NCBI GenBank assembly: GCA_023362775.1
Contig: JALMGJ010000001.1
Location: 68,294,501 to 68,358,500 of the forward strand
DNA length: 64,000 bases
Direction: 5' to 3'
DNA from: Charina bottae
Lineage: Eukaryota > Chordata > Lepidosauria > Squamata > Charinaidae
Shown here: piece after piece, positions 43,568 through 55,132 of the stretch
Layout of the letters: every line of letters starts with the position of its first letter
Position numbering within the stretch: position 1 is the first letter of the stretch
Notes under the pieces: generated by a model
Told to the model about the DNA's origin: nothing
Database searches by the model: none
Seen by the model: the letters and a program-made list of their open reading frames with translations, nothing else
Position numbers and translations under genes: made by a program

Positions 43568-43664
43568 CAGTGTTTCTCAACCTTGGCCACTTAAAGATGT
43601 GTAGTTCAACTCCCAGAATTCCCCAGTCCACACATCTTTAAGCAGCCAAGGTTGAGAAACAATG
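43568..43664. mobile_element. 97-bp hAT MITE
   Basis: CAGTGTTTCTCAACCTTGG at the left and CCAAGGTTGAGAAACAATG at the right, with inner arms 'ttaaagatgtgt' and 'acacatctttaa'. The 8-bp duplication is CTCTATGG / CTTTATGG (one mismatch). Confidence 0.88.
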
Positions 43665-43672
43665 CTTTATGG

Positions 43673-45617
43673 TGTCAGGAATGAGAGAGAGAGGCATTGT
43701 TTAGGATGCCTACAGACAGGCAGCAGGAACAAGATGGTAAAGACTGGAGGGGGGGGGGAGGGTAATAGTTTTGAGAGTCCAGGAAGCAGGGTAAGGCAAC
43801 AGTTCCCACTAATGGGGAAATGACCCACCCCAAGCTATGCAGTGCTTCAGGACTGCCTTTCCTGCAATTCTGAACCACAAAAGAATTGGCTCAGCTGTTA
43901 AACAGACAGTAGTGAAAGTTCATGTGAGTGTAGAGTTATTTCTTGAGCAATCCAAAGATGCTTTATCAACATTCCCTAAGATTCAATTCTCTGCTTGATC
44001 ATGAAGCTTTTGGTTGATTTGGGGCCAGTCGTCTTTTTAAAGAAAATTCAGGAAAAAAGCATTTTATCAAAAATTCTTCCATAAATAATCTGTGACGTAT
44101 TTGCACATGAGAATAAAAATGTATAGGGTGAAAGGATATTGATGATTAAAGCTGAGTGTCTAACATGACTCTTCCCCTGCCCCTTGCCCCCCGCCACCAC
44201 CACCTATGGACTAGTATGTGCAGCCAAATTTTTCTTGGCTCCTGCCAAGCTCCTTGTCCCTCCTGATTTTCTTTGATTATTATTTTTTTTTAAAAAAAAT
44301 AGAACTCTAGCATGCTTCAAAGCAAAGCATCATCTTCAGGTATCATTTCCAAAGATATCTCTGGGCTGAAGAGGCATTCTCAGAAAATGAAAATGGTGGT
44401 GGCAGCAAGTCAGTGGTTGGTTTGTTAGGATCCCCTCCTGCCCAGAAAAAGAGGAGGGAAAAAAAGCTAAAGTAGAAGTGAATGTTAGAGAGGATTGTGA
44501 AAGGCAACCTCTCCAGTCTGCCATTCGCTGACAGTCAATCGTGTCCGTGAGGGCATCTATTGTGTGAGAGTGCCCACAGCATACTTTCAAAATTCAAAAT
44601 GTGCCCACTAAACCCCAAAAGGTTGTGTTTCCTGTATTACACCCCACAAGGGAGAGAACACATACTCCCCTCTTGAAATGACTGCAGCTCTGCTGAAGGC
44701 CACAAGTGCTATCAGCAGTTCCATGTTTATCAAACAGCACGCTGAGTGAACATCCGTCTAAGCAGTAAAATAGCCCACTTAATACTGAGGGATTTATAAG
44801 CTGATTAATGGTGAATGGCCAATTCAGCGATAACACAGTCCAGACTCTCTGGCCCCTTTGATGTTGATACCTTGAGAACCAGGGCATCTATTTGTATTTT
44901 TCAAATTGCAATAAAAGCTTTGATTTAAAGTCGCTCCTTTCAACACTTTTAAGAGTGGGAGCCTGAAAGTTTCAAAAGTAGCCAGCTGCTTTTCCAGAGC
45001 GTTAAGGTTAAGCAAATAAAATTCTTTGGGACTTCACCAAAGCATTATCAGCAGTAAAAACTCTGAATCATGATAAATATGGTAGCACCAAAGCCCACGA
45101 GAGGATCTGGAAGCGCTTATCATGCACACGGGGCGGGGAGGGCAGTGGACCTGGCCAGTGTCAACTCTGGGTTGATGACAGAAATCTTTAACATTGAGTT
45201 TTCTTTCACTGTCCTTTTCACCTCATTAAAGCACTAATGTTTGGGATATTACAACAAGCCCAAAAAAGATGCGGAGCAAGCAACAGTATTGTGGGCCATT
45301 AAAAAAAAACAACCTAGAAATGGCCAGTTTTAAATGCGGATGCCAGAACCCTGAGAAAAATGTGTTTTCAACATAAAATACTCATGATACCATTTGGAGG
45401 TTTTTCCTTTCTCTCCTTCTGTTCCAATTAAAATTAAAAATAAGCTTCACTTTACACTAGAAAAAGATTCAGTTTTTCAATCAGTTCTGAGAACACAGAT
45501 ATTCTCCTTCCAAATAATGAATTAACATTAAGTATGGCTAATACCTATTCAGTGAATGCAGAGATAGCACCCACTGCTGGCCATGGACCCACTGACTGTG
45601 AGTACCCATATGTTTAG
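43673..45617. other. No recognisable feature
   Basis: Non-coding. Short G- and T-runs only; frames here match nothing known to me. Confidence 0.4.
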
Positions 45618-45625
45618 CATTAGAG

Positions 45626-45731
45626 CAGTGTTTCTCAACCTTTACAACTTTAAGATGGGTGGACTTCAACTCCCAGAATTACCCAGCCAGCCATCTTAAA
45701 GTCTTAAAGTTGCCAAGGTTGAGAAACACTG
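45626..45731. mobile_element. 106-bp hAT MITE
   Basis: Same family as 43568-43664: CAGTGTTTCTCAACCTTT...AAGGTTGAGAAACACTG. Perfect 8-bp duplication CATTAGAG (45618-45625, 45732-45739). Confidence 0.93.
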
Positions 45732-45739
45732 CATTAGAG

Positions 45740-47535
45740 TAACTAGTTCCTGATAGGTGATCATCAGTGGTGACATGGCCAATAGGAATGGAGATATTGT
45801 GAGCACCTCCTGACAAACAGAGAGATTCTGTTGTGCCTATCAGCTATAGTGCAAGATGACATCAGGAAACCGTAGTGTGTCTGTCTTTCCTTCCTTCCTG
45901 CTTGGTGGTGAGATCACTGCTCTTGAATTGGCACAGGTTTGCTATTTGCACATTACATTCAAGAACATGTTGGCTTTTCCCATTGCATTAGTGAGCTCTT
46001 CAACATATGATTAAAATTGTAAGTATGACCAAACATAGATAAGTTGTGCCCCACTGCCATCATTAATATGAAGAGAATAGGACACTCCTGGGAATGAAAC
46101 GCCTCCCTTCATGATTTCAAGGCCTCACTCTTGCAATAAATGTGTGAACAACAGAAATCTATACCTGACTTCATTTGTCAATCTTAAGAAGATAGAATTG
46201 GAGTACAGAGAATGAAGTATATTCTCTGATTCAAGTCCCATTGAATGCATTACAATTACTTCCCTAAGAACATTTGCCATTTTGCCCCAGAACATTTGCC
46301 ATTTTGCCCCAAAAAGCATCTGAGAAACTTCTTTCCTTCTGGCCCTTAATTGCACATGCATAATAAGTTCTCCCAACAATCATTTGCAAAAAGGCAATTA
46401 TACACACCTTCCACACCTTCCTTATCCAGACATCCCTTCCTTCCCTAACCACCTAGCTTTCAGATTATTTCTATTTAGGCTATAAGTAATATATGGGTCA
46501 GGGTTTGAGAGAGGAGAGCACTTTCTCCAACCTAGGCACCCTTCAGACACGAAGATGTCAACTCTCAGAACTCTACACAGCAGCCGTTGTTGAAGCGTGC
46601 ACATCTTGGTTGGAGAAGGTGGGAGGAAAAGGATGGCTGTATACTGTAAATGGCAAAACGCTTGTGCAAATGAGCAGCTAAGGGCCAGTCAAGGGTAGGG
46701 AGAGAGGGATAGCACCTTCACTGAGCCCCATGGTGCCAGTCCTCTCCAGTGGACACAACTGCAGTGAGGAAATAAAAATGGACTCCGTCCTAAACATGTA
46801 GCATTCTTCCTAAGCAGAAGAACTGTAAATAGTTTCCTCAAAAATAATTGGTAAAGTCATTGCAAAAAGACCTTCCAGTTCGCCAAATTTGCCAGAAAAC
46901 AAGAAGCAGGAAAGCAGGAGTGCTTATAAAGCAAAGATGTGCCTTATAGCAAATATTAACATACCCACCCCTATGCACACATACACAAGGTGAAAGAATA
47001 ATGGGTCTAAAATTAATGCCTCTGTCAACAGAGCTGTTCCAATATTGTTCGCTGTCTCTTGCAAAGAATGTGAGGAAGTGTTGGTCTGCTTGCCTCTGAT
47101 TTGAAAATTGTCTTCCTAGGGTTGAAACTCCCCTGGTTTCTGACATAAAGGGAACTCGGAGAGGAAGAAGCTGTTTGCCTGTCAGGTTTAGAATTTGTGG
47201 AACGCTGCCTAACACAATAAAAGAGAGCATTGTTTCAAAGAACACACGGTCCAACCAACCATTTCCCTTTGTGCATACTCCTCCTGCTTGGGCCTTTGAT
47301 CACTGCCAGCTCTCCAGCAATCAACCTCAAAGCAAACAGGGTGCCTCAGCCACTCCCTGCCTCAGACCAAGGCAGAGGCAGCCAATCGCTGGTATCCTTC
47401 TCCATGTTACTTCACCTTGTCCCCCCTACCCACTCTCTGCCTTAGGGAGAAGGTCTGGTAGTGGTGGTCTTTTCTAAAATTGTCACCCATTTTTTAAAAA
47501 CATGTAGTAACCAACCGATTAAATTTCCATACATT
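45740..47535. other. No recognisable feature
   Basis: Non-coding. A local 22-bp tandem duplication ('aacatttgccattttgcccc') occurs at about 46268-46311. Confidence 0.45.
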
Positions 47536-47536
47536 T

Positions 47537-47844
47537 AAGGTAAAGGTTCCCCCCGCACATTCGTGCAGTCGTGTCCAACTCTAGGGGCCGGTGCTCATCT
47601 CCGTTTGTTAGCCGAAGAGCCAGCGTTGTCCGAAGACGCTTCCATGGTCATGTGGCCGCATGACGCGCACGGAACGCTGTTACCTTCCCACCGAAGTGGT
47701 ACCTATTAATCTACTTGCATTTGCATGCTTTCGAATTGCTAGGTTGGCAAGAGCTGGAGCTAGTGCGGGAGCTCACTCCGCACGCAGGGCTAGGGATTCG
47801 AACCTCCGAACTTGCAATCTTCCGTTCAACAAGCCTGGTGTCTT
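47537..47844 (-). mobile_element. Sauria-type SINE, tRNA head truncated
   Basis: Reverse orientation: tail 'aaggtaaaggttcc', Bov-B-like part and body, stopping at '...caagcctggtgtcttta'. The B box is present but the A-box end (gagccaccacgcccc in the other copies) is lost. Confidence 0.87.
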
Positions 47845-48149
47845 TACATAAGGGGAAAAGAGCACCATTCGAAAGGAAAAAAGGAAACACGTTTGTAAAA
47901 GATGCAACCCTCTACCATCAATGAAAACTAACATTCCAAGCTGGGCCTCACAAAGAACAGAATGTGTCTCTGGAAATGGTCACTGCCATGTGTGGTTTAT
48001 ATGCATATTAAAATTGCAATCATTTTTAGCATGTCAGTAAATTAATTAGGGCATCTTTTTAGTCACTTCAGTTAATGAAATCAATTGATTGATTGATTCA
48101 ATATTTTGGATGGTGATGAAAATAGTGGTGGGCAAAACCACCTCCCTTT
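47845..48149. other. No recognisable feature
   Basis: Non-coding; a short (TTGA)n run near 48082-48100. Confidence 0.4.
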
Positions 48150-48235
48150 TGTGTGTTTTTTTTTTAGATTTTTTTATCCTGCCTTTATTATTTTTATAAA
48201 TAACTCAAGGCGGGGAACATACCTAATACTTCTTC
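48150..48235 (-). repeat. LINE/SINE tail
   Basis: 'atcctgcctttattatttttataaataactcaaggcgggg' is the complement of the tail at 54720-54775 ('gccttgagttatttataaaaataataaaggcggg'). Confidence 0.5.
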
Positions 48236-48711
48236 CTCCTCCTATTCTTGGAAACAGCCCCATGTTTGCTCTGTTGCAGTAATAGGTGGGACAGAGAAAC
48301 CATATTTCCCAGGGTTCTTTGTGAGATGCCTCAGTAGATTTACATGGCATAAACCCTCTATAGATTTGTGTTGAGAAAACAGATGAGTATCGGATCCCCA
48401 GACGTGTATTGGAGCAAAACCATGCAAAATTTTAGAGACCAATACAGATATTGAGGGATAACCTTCTGCAGACCAGATCATTCTATATCAAATGTGTAAT
48501 ACATTGAGGCAAGGATTTCCGATAGGGTTTTCAATAGGGTTTTACACTGATTAAGACAGTATCATAATAAATTATATTGATTTTTCTGGTTTATATTCTA
48601 ATTAATTTAATATTTTGTCACTCAGAAGATGGTCAATTACAAAAGAAATACATGATTAAAAATGATCTAACCTTCAATTATATTGGTTAGTACTGCATCA
48701 GCTGAAATAAC
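48236..48711. other. No recognisable feature
   Basis: Non-coding. Confidence 0.35.
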
Positions 48712-48850
48712 CTTAGCTCAGTGGTAGAGGGCAGAAAACTCCTGCTTGAAACCCTGGAGAGTTGCTACCAGTCAGTGCTGACAGCACTGGGATAGATGGA
48801 GCAATGGCCCAATACAGTCCAAGGCAGCTTCCTCTAGGCAGTTTATGCTT
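48712..48850 (+). mobile_element. tRNA-derived SINE, internally deleted
   Basis: 'cttagctcagtggtagagg' is an A-box region. It jumps straight to the body 'ctcctgcttgaaaccctggagagttgctaccagtcagtg' and 'aatggcccaatacagtccaaggcagcttcct', a SINE pattern I recall from reptile genomes. The B-box part is deleted. Confidence 0.55.
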
Positions 48851-49575
48851 AATATTTATGAAAAAGAATCTGTAATTAGGAGTAATGGGCCTTGTAGTCC
48901 AATGAACCTGGAAAGTATCAGGATGGGGAACACCGGTTAAACCTTTGTGGATCAGTAAGGGTTGGAAGCAAAGCATTCTGTATTAAGGGAAGTTGTTTAT
49001 TCACATTTGTGCTTAAGTTTAACATAGAGAAGATTGCTTCATAATTTAACTGCTGTCATACAGAGCTGTTAAAACAGTAGCTGGTCCTCCTTTACAAGTA
49101 TTTCACACCAAATAAAACCTTTTTTATATTGCCAGTTCACTAATCTGCATATAAAACAAGTAGGAGTGTTTGGTATCTAAAGAAGGGAAATGTTTTCACT
49201 CTAAGATTCTTTTAAAGACAAAGAAGTTAAAGGATGCTCCAAGAAATGGGCCATTCTTGGGATCAGGGAGAGCAAGGGATCTCTGTGTATTGGCTGTTAA
49301 ATACTGAAGCCATGGTCCTTGACTATTTAACATCTGAATGTCCTTTTAATGGTACTTTTGCTGTTTCATAAGACTTTCAGGGGGTACCTAGAAATCAAAA
49401 GCATCTCCAAGAATAGAATAAGAGTAAAATTGGGGAGTCTTTGGTGCTCTCTGTTGACTCCCCAGTTCAACCCTGAGCTACAAATATTCTCTTTGATTGG
49501 TAAGAGTAAAATTATTATTATTAACATCATCATCATCATCAACATCATCATCAATATCATTATTGTTGTAACTAT
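48851..49575. other. No recognisable gene; (ATC)n
   Basis: Non-coding; (ATC/ATT)n simple repeat at about 49513-49565. Confidence 0.4.
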
Positions 49576-49845
49576 TACTATGTTTATATCCCACCTTTCC
49601 TCTGGGAACTCAAAGCAGTGTACTGTATATAGGAAGCCTCCTCTTATTCACAACAGATCTGTAATGGTGGCATAGGATTGGATTGTGACAGATCCTAAGG
49701 CGGGACTAGAACTCTCAGTCTCCTGGTTTGCCACTGGCTCCTTCCTAAGGCTGAGAGAGAGTGACTGGCCCAAGGTCACCCAGCCGGCTTTCATGCCTAA
49801 GGCGGGACTAGAACTCTCAGTCTCCTGGTTTCTCACCCTTGTTCA
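49576..49845 (-). mobile_element. CORE-SINE-like fragments with partial duplication
   Basis: 'gtgactggcccaaggtcacccagccggctttcatgcctaaggcgggactagaac' is the complement of the SINE at 53880. The block 'cctaaggcgggactagaact' and the 'ctcagtctcctggtttg' after it occur at 49693-49728 and again at 49797-49832, a duplication with a period of about 104 bp. 49576-49650 ('tatcccacctttcctctggga') is a LINE-like tail. Confidence 0.65.
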
Positions 49846-50325
49846 TCTAACCATGGCATAAACATACCCTGATAATGTATTTTTCTGCTGTGTCCCTATG
49901 TTGTTGCCTTTATCTTGTTCCCAGCCCACATATGAGACAGACTTAACTTGTCCTTAGCTGTTTCAATGTTAAAGTAGTTTTCCCCTTTCCAAATACAGCC
50001 TCAAGATGCATAAAATCTGTTAGGCTTTGTCACCCCATTACCTTGGAGAGATGTCAAGGGACTGTAGTGACATTAAAAAGGAAATAGAGGCAGGATAGGG
50101 ATTGATGATGGGTCAAGCTAGTATCATTTTCTGCTTACTCAAGGAAGGGAGGATAGTACTTCAACTCAGCAATGGGGAGAGGCCCATACTATGTTCTTTG
50201 GATTAATGAAAAACTCTACACATTTCTCAAGTTTTTTCCAAGCATGAATATATGGAGGAGTGTTGAATAGGATGGTGGCATTAATGTCACACAGGGTTGC
50301 CTTATCTGAACTGCAAAATATGAAG
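49846..50325. other. No recognisable feature
   Basis: Non-coding. Confidence 0.35.
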
Positions 50326-50327
50326 AT

Positions 50328-50384
50328 CCACTAGATGGTAGCAGAGAGTTATGGTTTTCTATATTTCTTTGCTGCCATCCAGTG
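50328..50384. promoter_or_regulatory. Pair of inverted CTCF-like motifs
   Basis: CCACTAGATGGTAGC (50328-50342) on the plus strand and the complement of GCTGCCATCCAGTG (50371-50384) on the minus strand both resemble the CTCF core (CCANYAGRKGGCRS type). They also form an imperfect inverted repeat, so this could simply be a MITE hairpin. Confidence 0.3.
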
Positions 50385-50389
50385 TTGTG

Positions 50390-50814
50390 CTGGATGTTGC
50401 TACCCAGATAGGATAGCCCAAGCCACACAACCACTTTTAGCCAGGTCTGATAAGGGGAAACGGCACACCCACAGCTGAATTCATAGGCAGGCATTATACA
50501 CAACAGAAAATTCCAAGTAGGCAGAATCTCTGATAGTGTGGATGAACGGCAGGTTTACCATATCATTAGGCCAAGTGAGACAACCAACTGAAGCGGCAGA
50601 TATTTGGGAGTGACAATAACAGTCGCCGCATCCTGTCTCTCCTTTTCATAGTCTTCGATTGTCTTCCTTCGCTGGAGTAAAGAACTGGATATCACACACA
50701 GTCTGCCCAGTTCACTCAGTGAACAAGCTTTGGGTTCTTTGGAGCAGTGGAGGATGCTGTCCCATCACCAAAGTTGAATTCCTCTAGTTGAGTTTGTTTT
50801 CATATGTGGAACTA
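50390..50814. other. No recognisable feature
   Basis: Non-coding. Confidence 0.35.
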
Positions 50815-50823
50815 TTTATCTAT

Positions 50824-50856
<33 letters not shown>

Positions 50857-50859
50857 ATC

Positions 50860-50893
<34 letters not shown>
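50815..50893. repeat. (CTAT)n microsatellite
   Basis: About 19 TATC units with a CATCAT break. Confidence 0.95.
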
Positions 50894-50950
50894 TTATTTT
50901 TCAATTTATTCCCCGCCCATCTCCCATGCAAGGGACTCTAGCTGGGGTCC
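50894..50950 (-). mobile_element. L2 3' tail fragment
   Basis: 'tttattccccgcccatctcccatgcaagggactct' is the complement of the L2 terminal hairpin; the adjacent (CTAT)n may have grown from its tail. Confidence 0.65.
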
Positions 50951-51070
50951 CCTCTTTTCCTCTGGCAGCAGTGCATATGGGACCTACTTCTTTTTCTCCC
51001 CCTTTAAATATTCTTGGGAAGGTTGGGAGAGAGGACCACCAGAAACTGCCGTATTAAGAAAATCCAATAG

Positions 51071-52093
51071 CTTTATTTATTTATTTATTTATTTATTATT
51101 CAAATTTATTCCCCGCCCATCTCCCATGCAAGGGACTCTGGGCGGGTTACAATAAATAAAAATTTAAAACGATACAAAATATCTAAAAACACAAACAAAA
51201 CATAATAAAATAAAATCCAGGATGGGCATTGGACCCGCAGAATAGATAGTGGAGCTATGGGGCCAGCCAACCCCAGGAGGCACTACCACCTCCGTCGTCC
51301 CAGGCCAGGTGGCAGAGCCAGGTCTTAAGGGCCTTCCGAAAGGCCAGGAGGGAGGGGGCCAGTCTCACCTCCGGGGGCAGAATATTCCACAAGGCGGGCG
51401 CTATCGCAGAGAAGGCACGCCTCCTGGACCCCGCTAGATGGAATTGTCTTGTTGAGGGGGTCCGAAGCATGCCCTCCCTGCATGTACGGGTGGGGCGGGT
51501 CGACGTTATCGGGACGAGACGGTCCCTCAGGTACCCTGGTCCTATGCCATGTAGGGCTTTAAAGGTAATCACCAACACCTTGAATTGGACCCGGAAGCAA
51601 ACTGGCACCCAATGCAGCTCGCGAAGCAGAGGTGTTACATGTGCCGATCTTCTGGCACTCATAACTGCTCGCGCCGCTGCATTCTGCACCAGCTGAAGCT
51701 TCCGGATACTCTTCAAGGGTAGCCCCATGTAGAGCGCATTACAATAGTCTATACGGGAGATGACAAGGGCGTGAGTGACTGTTCAGAGGGCCTCCCGATC
51801 CAGGAAAGGGCGTAACTGGTGCACAACTCGCAGCTGTGCAAAGGCCCTCCTGGCCACGACTGCCACCTGCTCTTCAAGCAGGAGTCGCGAGTCCAGGAGG
51901 ACCCCCAGATTCCGCACTGGATCCGAGTGGGGTAGTGCAACCCCCCCCAGAACCAAAGATGACAACTTCCCGGATCCAGGGGGGCCATCAATCCACAGCC
52001 ACTCCGTCTTACCAGGGTTCAGTTGAAGCCTGTTGTTCCCCATCCAGACCCCCACAGCCTCCAGGCACTGAGATAAGGCATTGACCGCTTTGT
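51071..52093 (-). mobile_element. L2-clade LINE, RT C-terminus and 3' UTR
   Basis: On the minus strand: LSQCLEAVGVWMGNNRLQLNPGKTEWLW, SLVLGGVALPHSDPVRNLGV and RLLLEEQVAVVARRAFAQL. After one frame change: MGLPLKSIRKLQLVQNAAARAV, LHWVPVCFRVQFKVLVITFKALHGIG, SRRRAFSAIAPALWNILPPEV and LKTWLCHLAWDD. The 3' tail at the left is (TTTA)n plus 'ccccgcccatctcccatgcaagggactctgggcgg'. Almost intact over about 1 kb, truncated 5' just after the YADD region, hence fairly recent. Confidence 0.9.
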
Positions 52094-52855
52094 TGGAGGG
52101 TGATGGGAAGAGAAGAGAAATACAGCAAGGGACAGAGGTGATTAAAATGCACTTCTTTATTATTGCTTCACATTTCCTAGGACGAAGCCCTCCGTCCCTT
52201 CCCTTCCTCATTCTGCTCATGTGAAATAAATCCACACATGCATTTGTGCCATAATTGAGATCAGCTGGTTTCATAGGTCTCCACGCCAAAGTCTGCTCAC
52301 AAAGCCAGGCTTGTTCTCTGCCATGTGTCATCTTGATTTTATTTCCCTGGCAAAAGGCTGATGTTTGTGCAAAGAGCAAAACACTGATGTTCTTACTACC
52401 TCCCCCCGCCCTGCCCTGTATATTAAACTCCTTGGAGCAGTTTAATTAGCATGATTCCTAGAAGAGTAGTAATGTGAACTTAGTCGCTTGATGGGAAGTG
52501 CTTGGCATTTATTACACGGTTGTTCTTGGTTACAATAACTGTGGAAGAAGACAGATGTGCGGCACACACGTTGCATGTTAAACTGCTTGTTGAGGATTTT
52601 TTTAGCGTGTGTGATGTAGCTGCAGATGGGTGGCTGAGAAAACCACAGGACGGTTGGAATGTGATGGCATTCTCATGTATGAAGTTAAGAGCTTCTGAGA
52701 GCTTCTACTGCTCTTTTCTGGCAATGTTACTAAAAATATTGGAAGATAAATCCAATTTCTATTCTAGCCAATCTAAAACAAAGACAGTTTAAGACTGCTG
52801 TATAAAACTAACATCAAGGTTTTTACACCAACTGCTAGCTTGCTGTCAAGGGGTC
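52094..52855. other. No recognisable feature
   Basis: Non-coding. Confidence 0.35.
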
Positions 52856-52985
52856 ATAAAAACAAAAGAAGGAGCTTTGTTGGATCAAGCCAGAGATCCA
52901 TCTAGCTTGGCATGCTACTTATCACAGTAGCCCAACCAGATTCCAGGAAAAGTTCACAAGCAGATATCTTAATTTATTATTAGAT
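52856..52985 (+). repeat. Unclassified 'ggatcaagccagagatcc' interspersed repeat
   Basis: 'agctttgttggatcaagcc', 'atccatctagcttggcatgc' and 'ccaaccagattcc' match the pattern at 56175-56285; a diverged family of unknown class. Confidence 0.45.
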
Positions 52986-53650
52986 GCATATTCCATCTTT
53001 CCTTTGTGAGCTGAAGACCCTGCACACTTTATCCTAGCCTGGAGTTACCTAGTGAGTTTCACAGTTGTGTCAAGATTTCAGCTTGGGTCTCCTAGGTCCA
53101 TTACTTAATAGTATTCAGCCTGATCCTGAAGGCTTTTACAGCCAACATGGCAATCGCCATTTATAGCTTTATCCCCCTTGGATTGGTCTAATTTCCCCTT
53201 TAAACCAATCACACTTGTGGTTAAGTGTGTGTTAGGTGAAGACCTCCTTCATTTGGTCTGCTCTCAAATTCCTACTGATCAACTTCAGAGGAGAGCATTT
53301 GGAGGGGGGGGGCTCTTTCCATCTCCACATTCTGCATTCCGCTTTAGCAATTCCTCTGCCTGTTCTCTCTTTCACAGAAGAGACTTCCTTCCCTGCAGAA
53401 CAAGTAGCAATGCTTGAAAGGGGAAGTATATTAGGAAAGGGTGTGGGAATGCCCTTTCTAGTTCCAGAATTAGGGATCCTTGTGCTTATTTCTACTTAAA
53501 AAAAACAGACTGGAAATTATAAATCCCTGAACAGCTGGGTGTTATATTATTGTATAATAGAATAGAATAGCTTGGTGCTATTCTATTATTGTATTTCAGT
53601 TTAACCTACCTCATATTATTGTTAGCAATAAGACCTATGCTACGGTCTCC
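52986..53650. other. No recognisable feature
   Basis: Non-coding; the part near 52986-53100 may be a decayed LINE tail. Confidence 0.35.
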
Positions 53651-53830
53651 AATCCATCTGGGATTCTATTTTATTTTATTTTATATTTTATTTATTTTTA
53701 TACATTTTCTACTTGTATGGTTTTAAATATTTTAAATTTTTAACTCTTGATTATTGTAACCCGCCCAGAGTCCCTTGTATGGGAGATGGGCGGGGAATAA
53801 ATTAAATAAATAATAATAAATAATAATAAT
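53651..53830 (+). mobile_element. L2 3' end fragment
   Basis: (TTTTA)n-rich 3' UTR, then 'cgcccagagtcccttgtatgggagatgggcgggg' and (AATAA)n tail. Confidence 0.75.
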
Positions 53831-53875
53831 TGTTGTAAAGATAAAACAGACAGAGATTAAGCAAATTAACATATA

Positions 53876-54050
53876 GAGCCAGTTTGGTCTAGTGGTTAAG
53901 GTGCTGGGCTAGAAACCAGGAGGCTGTGAGTTCTAGTCCTCCCTTAGGCATGAAAGCTGGCTGGGTGACCTTGGGCCAGTCACTCTCTCTCAGCCCAACT
54001 CACCTCACAGGGTCGTTGTTGTAGGGAAAATAGGAGGAGGAAGGAGTCAT
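53876..54050 (+). mobile_element. CORE-SINE (tRNA-derived, MIR-like)
   Basis: A box TGGTCTAGTGGTTAAGG, a B-box-like GAGTTCTAGTCC, then the CORE-like block 'ggctgggtgaccttgggccagtcactctctctcagcc' and 'cctcacagggtcgttgttg'. Reverse fragments of the same family are at 49680-49845. Confidence 0.75.
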
Positions 54051-54127
54051 CATCATTGGCAATCACTCGTAGCCAAGTAAGATTGTCTTCCAAAGGTAAA
54101 ATTTTAACAGTGGAGGAGTATTAGGTA

Positions 54128-54706
54128 TATGTCTATGAAGGTTCTCAGTCATCCAGGTGAAATTGTCTGTAGCTTGAATCATGTCAACTGGATTTCTATT
54201 TTCTCAGTGGAAACGTTTCACTCCTTATCCAAGGAGCTTCTTCAGTCTGAGCAAAGTTAGTAAGGGAATCCTAAATATGTTTCTAGGTAGCTGTGTGACC
54301 TTACACCTGGGGCTAGGTCATGGTTATATTGAGATGTTATTTTAAGTCCTTTTACCATCTAAAGGAGGATCGTTAAGATCACCATGCTGCTGTTGAGCTT
54401 GTGAAATGGTCTTAATCTTCCTAGGCACAGAAGACAAAGCAGGGAGGAAGATGGGGGAAAGTTTGTGCCTGAGGCCCCCACCTCTATTCAAGGAAGGATT
54501 TTCCAAGTTGGCATAAATGGATTCCTTGACCCCTCTCTCAAACCACCTATCTTCTCTGTCTAAGGTGTAAGGTCACACAGCTACCTAGAAACATATTTAG
54601 GATTTCCTTACTAACATTGCTCAGACTGAAGAAGCTCCTTGGATAAGGAGCGAAACGTTTCCACTGATAAAATAAAAATCCAGTTGACATGATTCAAGCT
54701 ACAGAC
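54128..54706. mobile_element. PLE inverted dimer, older copy, 579 bp
   Basis: The left arm (minus, 54128 to about 54562) covers the 3' UTR and last ORF codons; the right arm (plus, about 54563-54706) only the last ~145 bp. The duplication GAGTATTAGGTA is perfect (54116-54127, 54707-54718). Termini are again 'tatgtctatgaagg' and 'agctacagac'. It has more substitutions than the other copies (for example 'ttcactcctt' for 'ttcgctcctt'), and no (TTAA)n tract. Confidence 0.92.
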
Positions 54707-54718
54707 GAGTATTAGGTA

Positions 54719-54795
54719 TGTTCACTGCCTTGAGTTATTTATAAAAATAATAAAGGCGGGATAGAAAATAAAAAATAAATTAAAATAAATTACAA
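54719..54795 (+). repeat. LINE/SINE tail
   Basis: 'ttcactgccttgagttatttataaaaataataaaggcggga' with an A-rich end; reverse partner at 48150-48235. Confidence 0.5.
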
Positions 54796-55040
54796 ATGTT
54801 TCTGTAGGACTCCATGAAAATCAAGCATTTATGTATTGAAAAGATGGGCCACACCATAATGACTGACAAAAATCTCAAACTCCGTAAAACTGAAAAAAGA
54901 ACATTGTGAACTATGGAAGGAAAAAAGTTAGTACAAAGATTATTCTATATACTACAGCTATTGCTACTGGAGGAACACAGTGGCTATTGTCGAAACTATT
55001 TTATTCTGAATGATACAAATGCTGATGGATGACATAAAAC
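54796..55040. other. No recognisable feature
   Basis: Non-coding. Confidence 0.35.
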
Positions 55041-55132
55041 CCTTCCTTCCTTCCTTCCTTCCTTCCTTCCTTCCTTCCTTCCTTCCTTCCTTCCTTCCTT
55101 CCATCCATCCATCCATCCATCCATCCATCCAT
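55041..55132. repeat. (CTTC)n then (CATC)n microsatellites
   Basis: About 15 CTTC units followed by about 8 CATC units. Confidence 0.95.
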
